A stretch of DNA of 64,000 bases from UBA6663 sp044226485 (GTDB taxonomy: Bacteria > Chloroflexota > Anaerolineae > Anaerolineales > UBA6663). The DNA is taken from positions 372,001 through 436,000 of the forward strand of contig JBGAGY010000002.1 of the NCBI GenBank assembly GCA_044226485.1. The letters are read 5' to 3'. Under the pieces are notes generated by a model. The model saw only the letters and a program-made list of their open reading frames with translations, was not told where the DNA came from and made no database searches. Position 1 is the first letter of the stretch, and each line of letters opens with the position of its first letter. This document shows, piece by piece, positions 7,900-15,901 of this stretch. The position numbers and the translations under genes were made by a program.

Positions 7900-8493
7900 A
7901 TGGCTCAACCGAACCACAAAGAAAAAATCGCTCTGGATCGGCTGGTCTTCTTCAGCGACGCCGTCTTCGCGATCGCGATCACGCTGCTGGCCCTGGAGAT
8001 CCGCCTGCCGGTGGAGGCCGGATCGCTCTCCAATGACGAGCTGTTCCAGGCTCTGCTCGAGGTCGCTCCGAAGATCCTGGGCTTCATCATCAGCTTCCTG
8101 GTCATCGGCAGTTACTGGCTCGTTCACCATCGACGCTTCAGCCATCTGACGAGCTTTGACCGGCGCTTTTTGTATTTGAATCTCCTGCTCCTGATGGCCA
8201 TCGCCTTCGTGCCGTTCCCGACGGCGGTGCTGAGCGAGAGCGGCAACCGCACGGCCACGATCTTCTATGCGCTGGTGATGACGCTCACGGGCCTGCTCTC
8301 GGGCGCTCAGTGGTGGTATGCGTCGTCCCACCGGCTGATCGAGGAGCCACCCAGCTCACGTCGGCACACTTTCATGGGCGTCCTGACCACCCCCGCGATC
8401 TTTTTGTTGTCGATCGGCATCGCTTACATCGACCCGGGGTTGGCCCGACTGACGTGGATCTTGATCGTGCCGGCGCTGTCTCTGGTTCGTTGA
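7900..8493 (+). CDS. TMEM175-like (DUF1211) potassium channel protein
   Basis: This 197-residue membrane protein has the hallmark first helix LVFFSDAVFAIAITLLALEI at about residues 15-34. FSD followed by hydrophobic residues forms the pore-lining and filter region in bacterial TMEM175 channels. About six membrane segments can be placed, consistent with one repeat unit that assembles as a tetramer. The start ATG 7900 has GGAGGAAGG directly upstream. The predicted role is a potassium leak across the cytoplasmic membrane. The C-terminus ends close to a shared terminator. Confidence 0.88.
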   Translation: MAQPNHKEKIALDRLVFFSDAVFAIAITLLALEIRLPVEAGSLSNDELFQALLEVAPKILGFIISFLVIGSYWLVHHRRFSHLTSFDRRFLYLNLLLLMAIAFVPFPTAVLSESGNRTATIFYALVMTLTGLLSGAQWWYASSHRLIEEPPSSRRHTFMGVLTTPAIFLLSIGIAYIDPGLARLTWILIVPALSLVR

Positions 8494-8507
8494 GGGAGTG
8501 ACAAAAA

Positions 8508-8525
8508 ACGGGCCCGCGGGCCCGT
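8508..8525. terminator. Shared terminator between convergent genes
   Basis: The perfect palindrome ACGGGCCCGCGGGCCCGT lies between stops at 8493 (+) and 8536 (-). On the minus strand it is followed by six T residues. On the plus strand it is followed only by CTCTTCTT, so it works better for the CoA-transferase gene. Confidence 0.8.
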
Positions 8526-8535
8526 CTCTTCTTCG

Positions 8536-9843
8536 CTAGAGATAGTTCAACTCTCGCGCCTGGGCGGTGAGCACGTCGCGGAACTCGGGGTCCGCGATCC
8601 TGATGAGGGCGCGGGCTCGCTCGGAGATCGACTTGCCGTACAGGTCCGCCGCGCCGTGCTCGGTGACGACGTAGTGCACGTGGTTGCGCGAGGTCGTCAC
8701 GCCGGCGCCGAGGTTGAGCGTCGGCACGATCTTGCTGACTGACGGTTTGTCGGGCCGGCGCAGCGCGCTGGGCAGAGCGATGATCGGGATCCCGTCGACC
8801 GAGCGCGCGGCGCCGTAGATGAAGTCCATCTGGCCGCCGACGCCGCTGTAGAGGCGCGTGCCGATGCTGTCGGCGCAGACCTGACCGGTCAGGTCGACCT
8901 CGATGGCCGAGTTGACCGCCACCATGCGCCGGTTCTGCGAAACGATGAAGGGATCGTTGACGTAGTCGGTCGGGTGCAGCTCGATGATGGGGTTGTCGTT
9001 GACGAAGTCGTAAAGGCGCTGTGAGCCCATCAAGAAACCCGCCACGATCTTGCCGGGGTGCAGCGACTTGCGCTCGCCAGTGATCACGCCGCGCTCGACG
9101 AGATCGATCACGCCGTCCGAGAACAACTCGGTGTGGATGCCCAGATGACGGCGATCGCCCAGGCGGCAGAGCACGGCATCCGGGATCGCGCCGATGCCCA
9201 GCTGCAGCGTGGCGCCATCGGGGATCAAGGCGGCCACGTGGTCGGCGATCCGATCGCCTATCGGATCGCCCACGCTGGCCATGCGCACCTCGGGCAGCGG
9301 GTAATCGACCGGCACCATCGCGCTCAACTTGCTGACGTGAATGAAGGCGTCGCCGTGCGTGCGCGGCATGCGCGGGTTGATCTCGGCGATGATGTGTCGT
9401 GCCGACTCGGCCGCCGGCTTGGTCACCCCGACCTCGGTGCCGAACGAGCAGAAGCCGTGTTCGTCGGGCGGCGAGACCATGATCAGCACAGCATCGAGCG
9501 GCAGGCGATCGCAGCGGAAGAGGTTCGGAACCTCAGAGAGCAGGCACGGTGTGAAGTCGGCACGGCCGGCGTTCACAGCGGGTCGCACGTTGTCGCTGAT
9601 GAAGAGCGTGTTGACCCGCAGGTGCCCGTTCATCTCCGGCGCCGCGTAGTCGGCCTTGCCGATGGTCAGCACCTGCACGATCTCGACGTTCTTCAGGCCT
9701 GGCGCGCGCTCGACCAGCGCGGCCAACAGCTTGTGCGGCACCGAGACGTTGCCGCTCAGGAAGACTCGCTCGTGTGAGCCGATCAGGCCCATGGCTTGCT
9801 TGGCCGACAGTACCCGATCTCTAGCAAACGCCGGAAAATCCAT
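8536..9843 (-). CDS. Acetyl-CoA hydrolase/CoA-transferase family (4-hydroxybutyrate CoA-transferase-like)
   Basis: This 435-residue protein belongs to the class I CoA-transferases of the acetyl-CoA hydrolase type. The catalytic glutamate is Glu239 in GIHTELFSDG. The CoA-binding GVGGQMDFIYGA and the C-terminal VVTEHGAADLYGKS are also conserved. Such enzymes move CoA between acetyl-CoA and short acids such as butyrate or 4-hydroxybutyrate, or hydrolyse it; sequence does not settle which. A TACGCT box lies exactly six bases before ATG 9843, so the mRNA may be leaderless. It fits with the butyryl/isobutyryl-CoA genes near 60 kb. Confidence 0.88.
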   Translation of the reverse strand: MDFPAFARDRVLSAKQAMGLIGSHERVFLSGNVSVPHKLLAALVERAPGLKNVEIVQVLTIGKADYAAPEMNGHLRVNTLFISDNVRPAVNAGRADFTPCLLSEVPNLFRCDRLPLDAVLIMVSPPDEHGFCSFGTEVGVTKPAAESARHIIAEINPRMPRTHGDAFIHVSKLSAMVPVDYPLPEVRMASVGDPIGDRIADHVAALIPDGATLQLGIGAIPDAVLCRLGDRRHLGIHTELFSDGVIDLVERGVITGERKSLHPGKIVAGFLMGSQRLYDFVNDNPIIELHPTDYVNDPFIVSQNRRMVAVNSAIEVDLTGQVCADSIGTRLYSGVGGQMDFIYGAARSVDGIPIIALPSALRRPDKPSVSKIVPTLNLGAGVTTSRNHVHYVVTEHGAADLYGKSISERARALIRIADPEFRDVLTAQARELNYL

Positions 9844-9855
9844 GGCCTGAGCGTA
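9844..9855 (-). promoter_or_regulatory. Leaderless -10 element of the CoA-transferase gene
   Basis: TACGCT (9855-9850, minus strand) is followed by six bases and then ATG 9843. No Shine-Dalgarno is present. Confidence 0.45.
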
Positions 9856-9908
9856 GGCGCACGGGCGCCTCAGCGTCTAGTGATGAAGATCACGGTGGGG
9901 TACCGGAA

Positions 9909-10133
9909 GACGAATGACGAACGACGAATGACGAAGGTTGCCCGAGACGTTTCAGTGGCTTGTCTGACAGGGATATAGGGGCGTTTGGCCGCGAATCTCG
10001 CGAATGGTTGTTCGGAGCCGATTTCAAAATGACTTCAACTCTTCAATTCGCGTCATTCGCGAAATCCGCGGCCAAGAAATCTTCTCATCCAGAAAAGCTC
10101 TCGGCCATCGTCCTTCGTCGTTCGTCATTCGTC
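9909..10133. repeat. Nested composite repeat: heptad arms around a nonamer palindrome
   Basis: Outer arms are four 7-nt words each: GACGAAT and GACGAAC types at 9909-9936, and their complements ATTCGTC, GTTCGTC and CTTCGTC at 10106-10133. Inside lies a second inverted repeat: TTGGCCGCGAATCTCGCGAA from 9985, and a complementary arm ending ATCCGCGGCCAA at 10075. The outer right arm overlaps the 3' end of the CPBP gene. There is no other gene in 9844-10084. Confidence 0.8.
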
Positions 10134-10960
10134 TTCCCACCCGTGCGGGCGCGCCAGAGCGCGAGGCCGACGGCGCCCATCAGCAGGCTGTACAGCACGC
10201 CCTCGGTGCCGGGGGCGAGGATGATGCCGAAGCCCGTGGCGCTTGAGACGAAGCCGCCGGCGACAAGCGGCAGGCTCAATGCATTGGCGACGCCATGCAT
10301 CAGCCATGTTGGCCAGACCGAGCCGCTCCACAGCCGAATCTCGGCGTAAACGATCGCCTGCAGCGGAAGGAGCACAAGCGCGAGCAGGATCAGGCCCACG
10401 GGGCTCAGCGACGTGTGTTGCGCCAGCGCCTGCTGATCGAAGAAGTACAGGTAGTAAGGGATGTGCCAACCGGCCCAGATCACGCCCGTGATCAACCAGG
10501 CGAGCGGCGCCGCCACGCGCAGGGCCTCCAGCCTGGGAGTGAGGTAACCGCGCCAGGCGAACTCTTCGAAGACGTTCTTGACGGCCGACCCCGCGAAGGC
10601 CGTTCCGACAGCGGCCACCACAACGCCCCCATCCATCGCCGCCGCGTTGAACGTGACGACGCCTGCCGCCAGGGCAGCAGCCAGAGCGACTCCGGCGACG
10701 AGAACCGGTACCACTAGCGCCGCCAGGTAGGCGGGCCAGGCGCGTCGATCGCCCAGGCCGAAGCCGGCGTCGCGCCAGCCATCGCCGCCGAGCCAACGCA
10801 AAAGCAGGTTGGCCACCAACGGGCTGACGAGCCAGATCAACGTGCCCAGGCCTTCCATCGGGTTCGCGGCGCCCGTCGCGCGGTTGACGACCACGCCGAG
10901 AAAGCCGCCGCCGAAGACGACAAGGCTGAAGATGACGATGTTCCGCCACGAGGATGTCAT
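10085..10960 (-). CDS. CPBP family intramembrane metalloprotease, C-terminus recoded by repeat
   Basis: A 291-residue multi-spanning CPBP protein. EEFAWRG is the first catalytic motif, WAGWHIPYYL the second, and LMHGVANA the third. ATG 10960 has GGAGG seven bases upstream and lies 19 bases after the padR stop, so the two genes are probably one operon. The last 16 residues, KTNDERRRTMAESFSG, are hydrophilic, follow the last membrane helix and are encoded by the heptad repeat. The original stop was therefore probably replaced. The substrate is unknown. Confidence 0.85.
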   Translation of the reverse strand: MTSSWRNIVIFSLVVFGGGFLGVVVNRATGAANPMEGLGTLIWLVSPLVANLLLRWLGGDGWRDAGFGLGDRRAWPAYLAALVVPVLVAGVALAAALAAGVVTFNAAAMDGGVVVAAVGTAFAGSAVKNVFEEFAWRGYLTPRLEALRVAAPLAWLITGVIWAGWHIPYYLYFFDQQALAQHTSLSPVGLILLALVLLPLQAIVYAEIRLWSGSVWPTWLMHGVANALSLPLVAGGFVSSATGFGIILAPGTEGVLYSLLMGAVGLALWRARTGGKTNDERRRTMAESFSG

Positions 10961-10979
10961 GATGATGCCTCCGCTTGAA

Positions 10980-11567
10980 CTAGGCCCGTGGCGCGACGAG
11001 CGTGGATACGTCGGCTGGCGTGTAGTCGCCCGCCTTGAGGCGCCCGATCGCGGACCGCAGCCAGTCCCGCGCCTGGGCAAAGGTTCCCAACGCATACTCG
11101 AGCGTCAGCAGGCTCAAAAATGACGCCCGCGACGGCGCATCGGCTGGGACCTGGGCGAGCGACGCGCGATACAACTCGCCGAAGAACGCCACCTGGGCTT
11201 CGATGTCGCGCAGATGGTGCTCGAGCACGGGCAGCAACTCAGAGTCCGCGAGCATGCCAGCGAAGAAGACCTGGATCAAAAGCGGCTCGCGGGTCTCCTG
11301 AGTGGGCAGGGGCGTGGACAGCCACTGACGGAGCGCCTGGCGACCCTGTTCGGTGATCGAGTAGCGCTTCATATCGAGCCGCTCTTCGCGCGCGATAACT
11401 TCCTTCTCGACGAGTCCGTCGGCGTCGAGCTCGGCCAGGGTGCGATAAATCTGGCTCTGGTTGGCGGGCCAGAAATGGCTGACCGATTGATCGAAGGCCT
11501 TCTTCAGGTCGTAACCGGTCAGAGGCTTCAGCGAGAGGAAGCCCAGGATGGCGTGTTTCAGAGACAA
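10980..11567 (-). CDS. PadR family transcriptional regulator
   Basis: The 195-residue protein has the PadR winged helix at residues 1-80 (HAILGFLSLKPLTGYDLKKA, then QSQIYRTLAELDADGLV and KRYSITEQGRQAL) and the C-terminal helical dimerisation domain (residues 90-180) of the longer PadR/Vir class. The start is TTG 11567 with an AGGAGG Shine-Dalgarno. It precedes the CPBP gene in an operon. A perfect dyad at 11620-11647 just upstream is a likely autoregulatory operator. PadR proteins are usually repressors released by small hydrophobic compounds. Confidence 0.9.
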   Translation of the reverse strand: MSLKHAILGFLSLKPLTGYDLKKAFDQSVSHFWPANQSQIYRTLAELDADGLVEKEVIAREERLDMKRYSITEQGRQALRQWLSTPLPTQETREPLLIQVFFAGMLADSELLPVLEHHLRDIEAQVAFFGELYRASLAQVPADAPSRASFLSLLTLEYALGTFAQARDWLRSAIGRLKAGDYTPADVSTLVAPRA

Positions 11568-11619
11568 CGTTTCCTCCTAACCCTTACACGGTCAGTATAC
11601 CACAGAACCTATAGCACTT

Positions 11620-11647
11620 ATACTATATCGTTAGTACCATATAGTAT
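11620..11647. promoter_or_regulatory. Candidate PadR operator
   Basis: Perfect 9-bp arms ATACTATAT (11620-11628) and ATATAGTAT (11639-11647) have a 10-base spacer. They form an AT-rich island in GC-rich DNA, 53 bases before the padR start. AT-rich inverted sites of this kind are usual for PadR regulators. Confidence 0.6.
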
Positions 11648-11687
11648 TATGGTGAGGTGAGTGTGGGCGTAGAAAGCCGACCACACC

Positions 11688-11699
11688 TATACTGCGCGC
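11688..11699 (+). promoter_or_regulatory. Leaderless -10 element before a small ORF
   Basis: TATACT (11688-11693) is followed by GCGCGC and then ATG 11700. The spacing is the same six bases seen at eight other genes of this window. Confidence 0.45.
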
Positions 11700-11750
11700 A
11701 TGAAATCACCAGTTTTGCCGCCTTTGAGCCACGCCGATGACGACGCCTGA
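11700..11750 (+). CDS. Small leader ORF, 16 codons
   Basis: ATG 11700 opens MKSPVLPPLSHADDDA and stops at TGA 11748-11750, overlapping the first 14 bases of the next gene in another frame. The next gene has no Shine-Dalgarno and no in-frame start upstream of 11737. A leaderless leader peptide with translational coupling would explain how it is translated. An assembly frameshift joining the two frames is an alternative. Confidence 0.35.
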   Translation: MKSPVLPPLSHADDDA

Positions 11751-12204
11751 CCCACGCCGGCCCTTATCGGTGTCGCCCTGGACGCTCTGGTACAGCGACA
11801 CTTTTGACCGCGACTCTGAGCCCAGCATCGAGGAAACCGGCGAACGCTTCGTCGACGGCCTGGTCGCGCTGTGGCGTCATGCCCTCGTGGAGGGCATCGA
11901 TGACGCCGGCAATGCCACCTTCTCGTCCTTCTGGCTGAGCTGGGGCAGCTCCAGTGCCGAACGCGCCGATGCCGCCGTCCAGCCGTTTGGCAACGCCACG
12001 CATGCCCGCTTGCGCGAATGGTTGCTGTGCGAGGGCGAGACCCGTGAAGCGGTCTTGCGGCGCCTGGCGCTTTGGCATTACGATCTGCTCAGACATAGCC
12101 CACGCTGGCAGGCGAGCGCCGTCGCCGTCGGCGAGGAAGCGCGCCAGCTGCTGGCAGCTGTCGTCGAGATGTCGGACCTCGATACGTTTTTGCTTGAGCC
12201 TTAA
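11737..12204 (+). CDS. Hypothetical protein
   Basis: A 155-residue soluble protein, starting MTTPDPRRPLSVSPWTLWYS. It is rich in Ala, Leu and Trp, mostly helical, and has no membrane segment or catalytic motif I recognise. The frame is closed upstream by stops at 11701 and 11725, so ATG 11737 is the only reasonable start. It is followed 24 bases later by the HD-domain gene, probably in the same transcript. Confidence 0.6.
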   Translation: MTTPDPRRPLSVSPWTLWYSDTFDRDSEPSIEETGERFVDGLVALWRHALVEGIDDAGNATFSSFWLSWGSSSAERADAAVQPFGNATHARLREWLLCEGETREAVLRRLALWHYDLLRHSPRWQASAVAVGEEARQLLAAVVEMSDLDTFLLEP

Positions 12205-12228
12205 GTCCGGCGGAGCGAGGAGGAGACG

Positions 12229-12774
12229 ATGTCGGCCTGGTCACAGGATCGCTACATTGAGGCCTATCGTTTCGCCGCCCAGGCCCACCAGGGCCAGATC
12301 ATGACGGGCAGCCACTTTCCCTACCTCTGGCACATCAGCGTGGTGAGCATGGAGATCATGGCCGCCGTCGCGCGCGAGCCCGAATGCGACGCGGACCTCG
12401 CGGTCGTCTGCGCGGTGCTTCACGACGTCGTCGAGGACACGGCCGTCACGATCGACGCGATCCAGGATGGCTTCGGACCTCGCGTTGCTGATGGCGTTCA
12501 GGCGCTGACGAAGGACCAGGATCTGCCGCACTCGCTCCGGTTGCGCGACAGCATCGACCGCATCCGCTTGCAGCCGCGCGAGATCTGGATGGTGAAGCTC
12601 GCCGACCGGATCACGAACCTCCAGCCGCCGCCGCCTCAATGGAGCCCCGACAAAGTCGCCGCCTATCGCGCCGACGCCGTGTTAATCCACGACGAGCTTG
12701 GCGCGGCCAGCCACTTCCTGGCTGAGCGCCTCTTCGCCAAGATCACGGCCTATGCCATGCCGGATCCCGTCTAG
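12229..12774 (+). CDS. HD-domain hydrolase, SpoT/Mesh1-like
   Basis: The 181-residue protein has the metal-binding HD pattern of (p)ppGpp hydrolases: His35 (PYLWHI), His65-Asp66 (LHDVVEDT) and Asp126 (VKLADRITNL), plus FGPRVADGVQALTK between them. It has no synthetase, TGS or ACT domain, and its length fits a small stand-alone hydrolase. Alarmone hydrolysis is inferred from these motifs; another nucleotide substrate is possible. ATG 12229 is preceded by GAGGAGGAGA at good spacing. Confidence 0.8.
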   Translation: MSAWSQDRYIEAYRFAAQAHQGQIMTGSHFPYLWHISVVSMEIMAAVAREPECDADLAVVCAVLHDVVEDTAVTIDAIQDGFGPRVADGVQALTKDQDLPHSLRLRDSIDRIRLQPREIWMVKLADRITNLQPPPPQWSPDKVAAYRADAVLIHDELGAASHFLAERLFAKITAYAMPDPV

Positions 12775-12792
12775 CCCGGAAGCCAGACTCAC

Positions 12793-13641
12793 ATGAAGAT
12801 CCCGCGTTATTGGGCGCGCCGTTCGCAGGTGGCGCAAGCACCGAACGGCCAAACGAGGAACATCGCCTGCTGGGGCTGGTCCGACCAGCTGCTCTCCGAG
12901 GCGCAGGCGCGGGCTGAGGCCCGGGTCGCGTCGATCGTGCAGAAGGTCCGCGCTGGCCAGCCGCTCGATCGCTATGGCTACGGCGATCAGCGCCCGTTGC
13001 GTGAAGAGATCCTTGACGGCATCCGCGATCGGGCGGGCGGCGATGCCGCCCTGATCACGCGCAATCAGTACGGCGCGCAAGTGCTGAACGCGGCGCGGAC
13101 GCTGTTCTTTGACGTCGATATCCCTGAGAAGGAACTGGGCGGCGGTTTGATCGGCAAGCTCTTCGGCGGCAAACCAAAAGACCCGGCGACTCCCTACCTC
13201 GAGCGCATCGAGCAGTGGGCGCGGCGCAATCCGTTTCTGGGCGTGCGCGTCTACCGGACGGCGGCGGGCCTGCGCGGCCTGATTGCCAACGAGCTCTTCG
13301 ACCCGACGCGCAGCGACACCCTCGAGTTGTTGCAGGCCGTCGGGAGCGATCCGCTCTATGTGCGGCTGTGCCAGGCGCAGGGCTGCTTTCGCGCCCGTCT
13401 GACGCCGAAGCCCTGGCGCTGCGACATGGATAATCCGCCTGGCGTCTTCCCGTGGGAAGATGACGCCGCCGAGATGCGCTATCGCAGATGGGTGGCGCTC
13501 TACGAACGCACCAGCTCTGCTTATGCCGTCTGCAAGCCAGTCGCGGCGTACGGCCCGCGCGATATCCATCCCGAAGTCGCCGACGTGCTGGCCTACCATG
13601 ACCGGCTGACCGTGCCGTCGTTCGAGCGACCCTTGGCCTGA
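12793..13641 (+). CDS. Conserved hypothetical protein with a DVD motif
   Basis: A 282-residue soluble protein. It has QYGAQVLNAARTLFFDVDIP near residue 95, VRVYRTAAGLRGLIANELFD near 150, and CFRARLTPKPWRCDMDNP near 200. I remember this pattern from widely spread hypothetical proteins without an assigned function. The DVD after a hydrophobic strand recalls the metal-binding motif I of archaeo-eukaryotic primases, but I see no convincing further primase motifs. The start is ATG 12793, 18 bases after the previous stop. Confidence 0.7.
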   Translation: MKIPRYWARRSQVAQAPNGQTRNIACWGWSDQLLSEAQARAEARVASIVQKVRAGQPLDRYGYGDQRPLREEILDGIRDRAGGDAALITRNQYGAQVLNAARTLFFDVDIPEKELGGGLIGKLFGGKPKDPATPYLERIEQWARRNPFLGVRVYRTAAGLRGLIANELFDPTRSDTLELLQAVGSDPLYVRLCQAQGCFRARLTPKPWRCDMDNPPGVFPWEDDAAEMRYRRWVALYERTSSAYAVCKPVAAYGPRDIHPEVADVLAYHDRLTVPSFERPLA

Positions 13642-13703
13642 CCATTCCTATCGTTCGCGAAGCCGCTAGAATATGCGTCTTCAAAGGATACGAGCAGTTC
13701 ATC

Positions 13704-14252
13704 ATGCAATGCCCAAACTGCGACACACCGCTCAGCGCTCCTGCCATCGCGCCTGAGGAGCCGCCCATCTTTGGCTGCTCCACCTGCCATGGCGTGTGGA
13801 TCGACTCGAACGCCTATCTGACCTGGGTGACGGGGCGAGAGGTGAAGCCGGCCCCCGAGCTGACGATCGACGAGACACCGGTAGCCGATACGCAAAACCT
13901 GAAACTCTGCCCGACCTGCAGGCGTTTCCTGACGCGCTATCACATCCTTCCGGGGGCCCGTTTCTTCGTCGAGCGGTGCGCGCACTGCAACGGCGTCTGG
14001 TTCGACGAGGGCGAGTGGGCCAGCGTGCGCTGTCACGGCTTGCAGGATCGGGTCAATCAGTTGTTCACTCAACCCTGGCAGGACAAGATCCGCGCCGTCG
14101 AGTCGCGTCACTCGCTCGAGCAGATCTATCGCGAGCGCTTTGGCGAAGAAGACTATCAACGCGTGCGCGAGATCCGCGCCTGGCTTGACAGCCGCCCGCA
14201 GAAGGCGATGCTCCTGGCCTTCCTGCAGTCGCGCGATCCATATCAGCAGTAG
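13704..14252 (+). CDS. Double zf-TFIIB zinc-ribbon protein
   Basis: The 182-residue protein has two zinc ribbons of the zf-TFIIB type. One is CPNCDTPL with CSTCHGVWID (residues 3-34). The other is CPTCRRFL with CAHCNGVWFDEGEW (about residues 70-110). A charged helical C-terminus with YRERFGEEDYQRVREIR follows. Proteins of this family are small cytoplasmic proteins of unknown role. Zinc binding is safe to assume; transcription-factor function is not. Confidence 0.85.
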   Translation: MQCPNCDTPLSAPAIAPEEPPIFGCSTCHGVWIDSNAYLTWVTGREVKPAPELTIDETPVADTQNLKLCPTCRRFLTRYHILPGARFFVERCAHCNGVWFDEGEWASVRCHGLQDRVNQLFTQPWQDKIRAVESRHSLEQIYRERFGEEDYQRVREIRAWLDSRPQKAMLLAFLQSRDPYQQ

Positions 14253-14282
14253 GCGCTCATCACAAGAAGGAACCGACCGCCG

Positions 14283-14882
14283 ATGGACCCGTTTCAGTTG
14301 GCGACGATCCCGGGTGACCTCAACTGGCTGCGAACGCCGGTCGACTACAAGACCGACGCGCACGGGCTGCTGATCCAGGCCGGCGCGTTGACCGACTGGT
14401 TCATCGACCCGGCCGGCAAGGTCACGGCCTCGAACGCGCCGGTCGCCCTGTTCACGCCGCCCGCCGGGGACTTCGTGTTGCAAGCCCGCGTCGCCGTCGA
14501 GTTCGGCGCGACCTATGACGCCGGCGTGCTCTTCATTTACGGCGACGATGCCCACTGGGCCAAGCTGTGCTTCGAATACTCGCCGCAGAACGAGCCCATG
14601 GTCGTGTCGGTGGTCACGCGTGATAGCTCCGACGACTGCAACTCCGTCATGATCGACGGGCGCGAGGTCTATCTACGCGTCAGCCGCAACGGTTCGAGTT
14701 GGGCCTTCCACTACTCGCGCGACGGCCAGTTCTGGCGCATGGTGCGCTATTTCAGGGCGCAACCCGCCGAGACGCGCCTCGGTTTCTCGGCCCAGTCACC
14801 AACCGGCCAGGCCTGCCAGGCGCGCTTCACCGAGATCGCCTGGCGACAGGGCGGCGTCTCCGATATCCGCAGCGGCGCGTAA
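14283..14882 (+). CDS. DUF1349 (concanavalin-like fold) protein
   Basis: A 199-residue protein of the DUF1349 family, a jelly-roll fold related to lectin-like domains. Typical segments are GLLIQAGALTDWFIDP, YDAGVLFIYGDDAHWAKLCFE and SWAFHYSRDGQFWRMVRYF. It has no signal peptide and should be cytoplasmic. Relatives are thought to bind or modify sugars, but no activity is established. AAGGAA precedes ATG 14283. It lies 1.1 kb upstream of the beta-mannosidase gene, which would fit a role with carbohydrates. Confidence 0.82.
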   Translation: MDPFQLATIPGDLNWLRTPVDYKTDAHGLLIQAGALTDWFIDPAGKVTASNAPVALFTPPAGDFVLQARVAVEFGATYDAGVLFIYGDDAHWAKLCFEYSPQNEPMVVSVVTRDSSDDCNSVMIDGREVYLRVSRNGSSWAFHYSRDGQFWRMVRYFRAQPAETRLGFSAQSPTGQACQARFTEIAWRQGGVSDIRSGA

Positions 14883-14913
14883 AACGGATACTTCGCCGCA
14901 GATGGCACGGATT

Positions 14914-14967
14914 CCGCAACTGGGCTGAAGCCGTTGCTGGCCAGCAACGGCTTCAGCCCAGCTGCGG
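14914..14967. repeat. Long perfect palindrome (TGGGCTGAAG type)
   Basis: A perfect 40-base palindrome without a loop (14921-14960) has arms TGGGCTGAAGCCGTTGCTGG. With one mismatch it extends to 27-bp arms (14914-14967). The same gap starts with GCCGCAGATGGCACGGATTC, half of a nonamer-type repeat. Nothing else is seen in 14883-15031. Confidence 0.8.
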
Positions 14968-15031
14968 CTCATGTCTTTCATTTGCTCCGTCTCAGCCTGG
15001 ACTCAGCCGGGCTCGGTAAAGTGGCGTCGCT

Positions 15032-15901
15032 GTGGCCCCGACTCTCGCTCCTGCCTCCAACCAACACCGTGATGCCGTCAGGCGGTACTATGACGTCAAC
15101 ACGGCATTCTTTCGCCTGTTCGGTGGAGATCGAGGCACGCAGACCGTCCATCGTTCGGTTTGGGCGGAGGGCATCACGAGCCTCGACGCCGCCCTGAACT
15201 ACACGAACTCGCTCGTGCTCGATCAGGTGCGCTGCATCGATCGGGCGTCGCCGGCGCTCGGCGACCTCGGGTGCGGCACGGGGGGCACGTTGATGTATCT
15301 GGCGCCGCGCCTGACATCCGCTTACAGCGCGGTGGGCATCACGCTCAGCCCGGTGCAGGCGAACCAGGCGCGCCGCAACCTGACCGCCGCGCCAGATGCC
15401 ATCCTGATCGGCGACTACCACCATCTTCCTCTGGTCGACGCCAGCCTCGACTTCGCGTTCGCGATCGAGTCGTTCATCCACTCCGCGCACCCCGAGCGTT
15501 TCTTGGCCGAGGTGAGCCGCGTGCTGCGGCCGGGCGGGCGCCTGTTTGTCTGCGACGACTTCCTCGTCGAGAAACGTCGCCTCGGCGTGCGCGAGGCCGA
15601 AGTGCTGGCCGAGTACCGCGAAGGCTGGCTGGCTTCGTCGTTGCTGCCCGCTGGCGAAATGGCAGACCTGGCCTGCCGGGCCGGTCTCCGCCTGATCGAG
15701 CGTCGCGACCTCACTCCCTACCTCAAATTGCGCACCCTGCCGGAACGCCTGACGCACTGGCTCCTGGGTTGGCGCCGCAAGCTCGGGCTGCGCGCGTCGA
15801 TTGTCACGAGCTCGGCGGGCAGCCTGGCCCTGCAACAGTGTCTGGCCACCGGCGCGATCCTCTATCAGACCCTGTTGTTCGAGAAAATCGCCGGCGTCTA
15901 G
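15032..15901 (+). CDS. SAM-dependent methyltransferase (class I)
   Basis: This 289-residue protein has the SAM-binding motif I GDLGCGTGGTLMYLAPRL (near residue 78), VGITLSPVQANQARR (motif post I), and VLRPGGRLFVCDDF (post III). The N-terminus YYDVNTAFFRLFGGDRGTQT resembles small-molecule C-methyltransferases acting on prenyl or sterol-like lipids, but the substrate is not clear. I use GTG 15032, with TAAAGT nine bases upstream and no Shine-Dalgarno. Confidence 0.82.
   Translation: MAPTLAPASNQHRDAVRRYYDVNTAFFRLFGGDRGTQTVHRSVWAEGITSLDAALNYTNSLVLDQVRCIDRASPALGDLGCGTGGTLMYLAPRLTSAYSAVGITLSPVQANQARRNLTAAPDAILIGDYHHLPLVDASLDFAFAIESFIHSAHPERFLAEVSRVLRPGGRLFVCDDFLVEKRRLGVREAEVLAEYREGWLASSLLPAGEMADLACRAGLRLIERRDLTPYLKLRTLPERLTHWLLGWRRKLGLRASIVTSSAGSLALQQCLATGAILYQTLLFEKIAGV

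Noticed and set aside
9909..10133. Insertion sequence or MITE with target duplications
   Set aside because: No transposase or clear flanking duplication was found. The arms are iterated words rather than IS-type terminal repeats.
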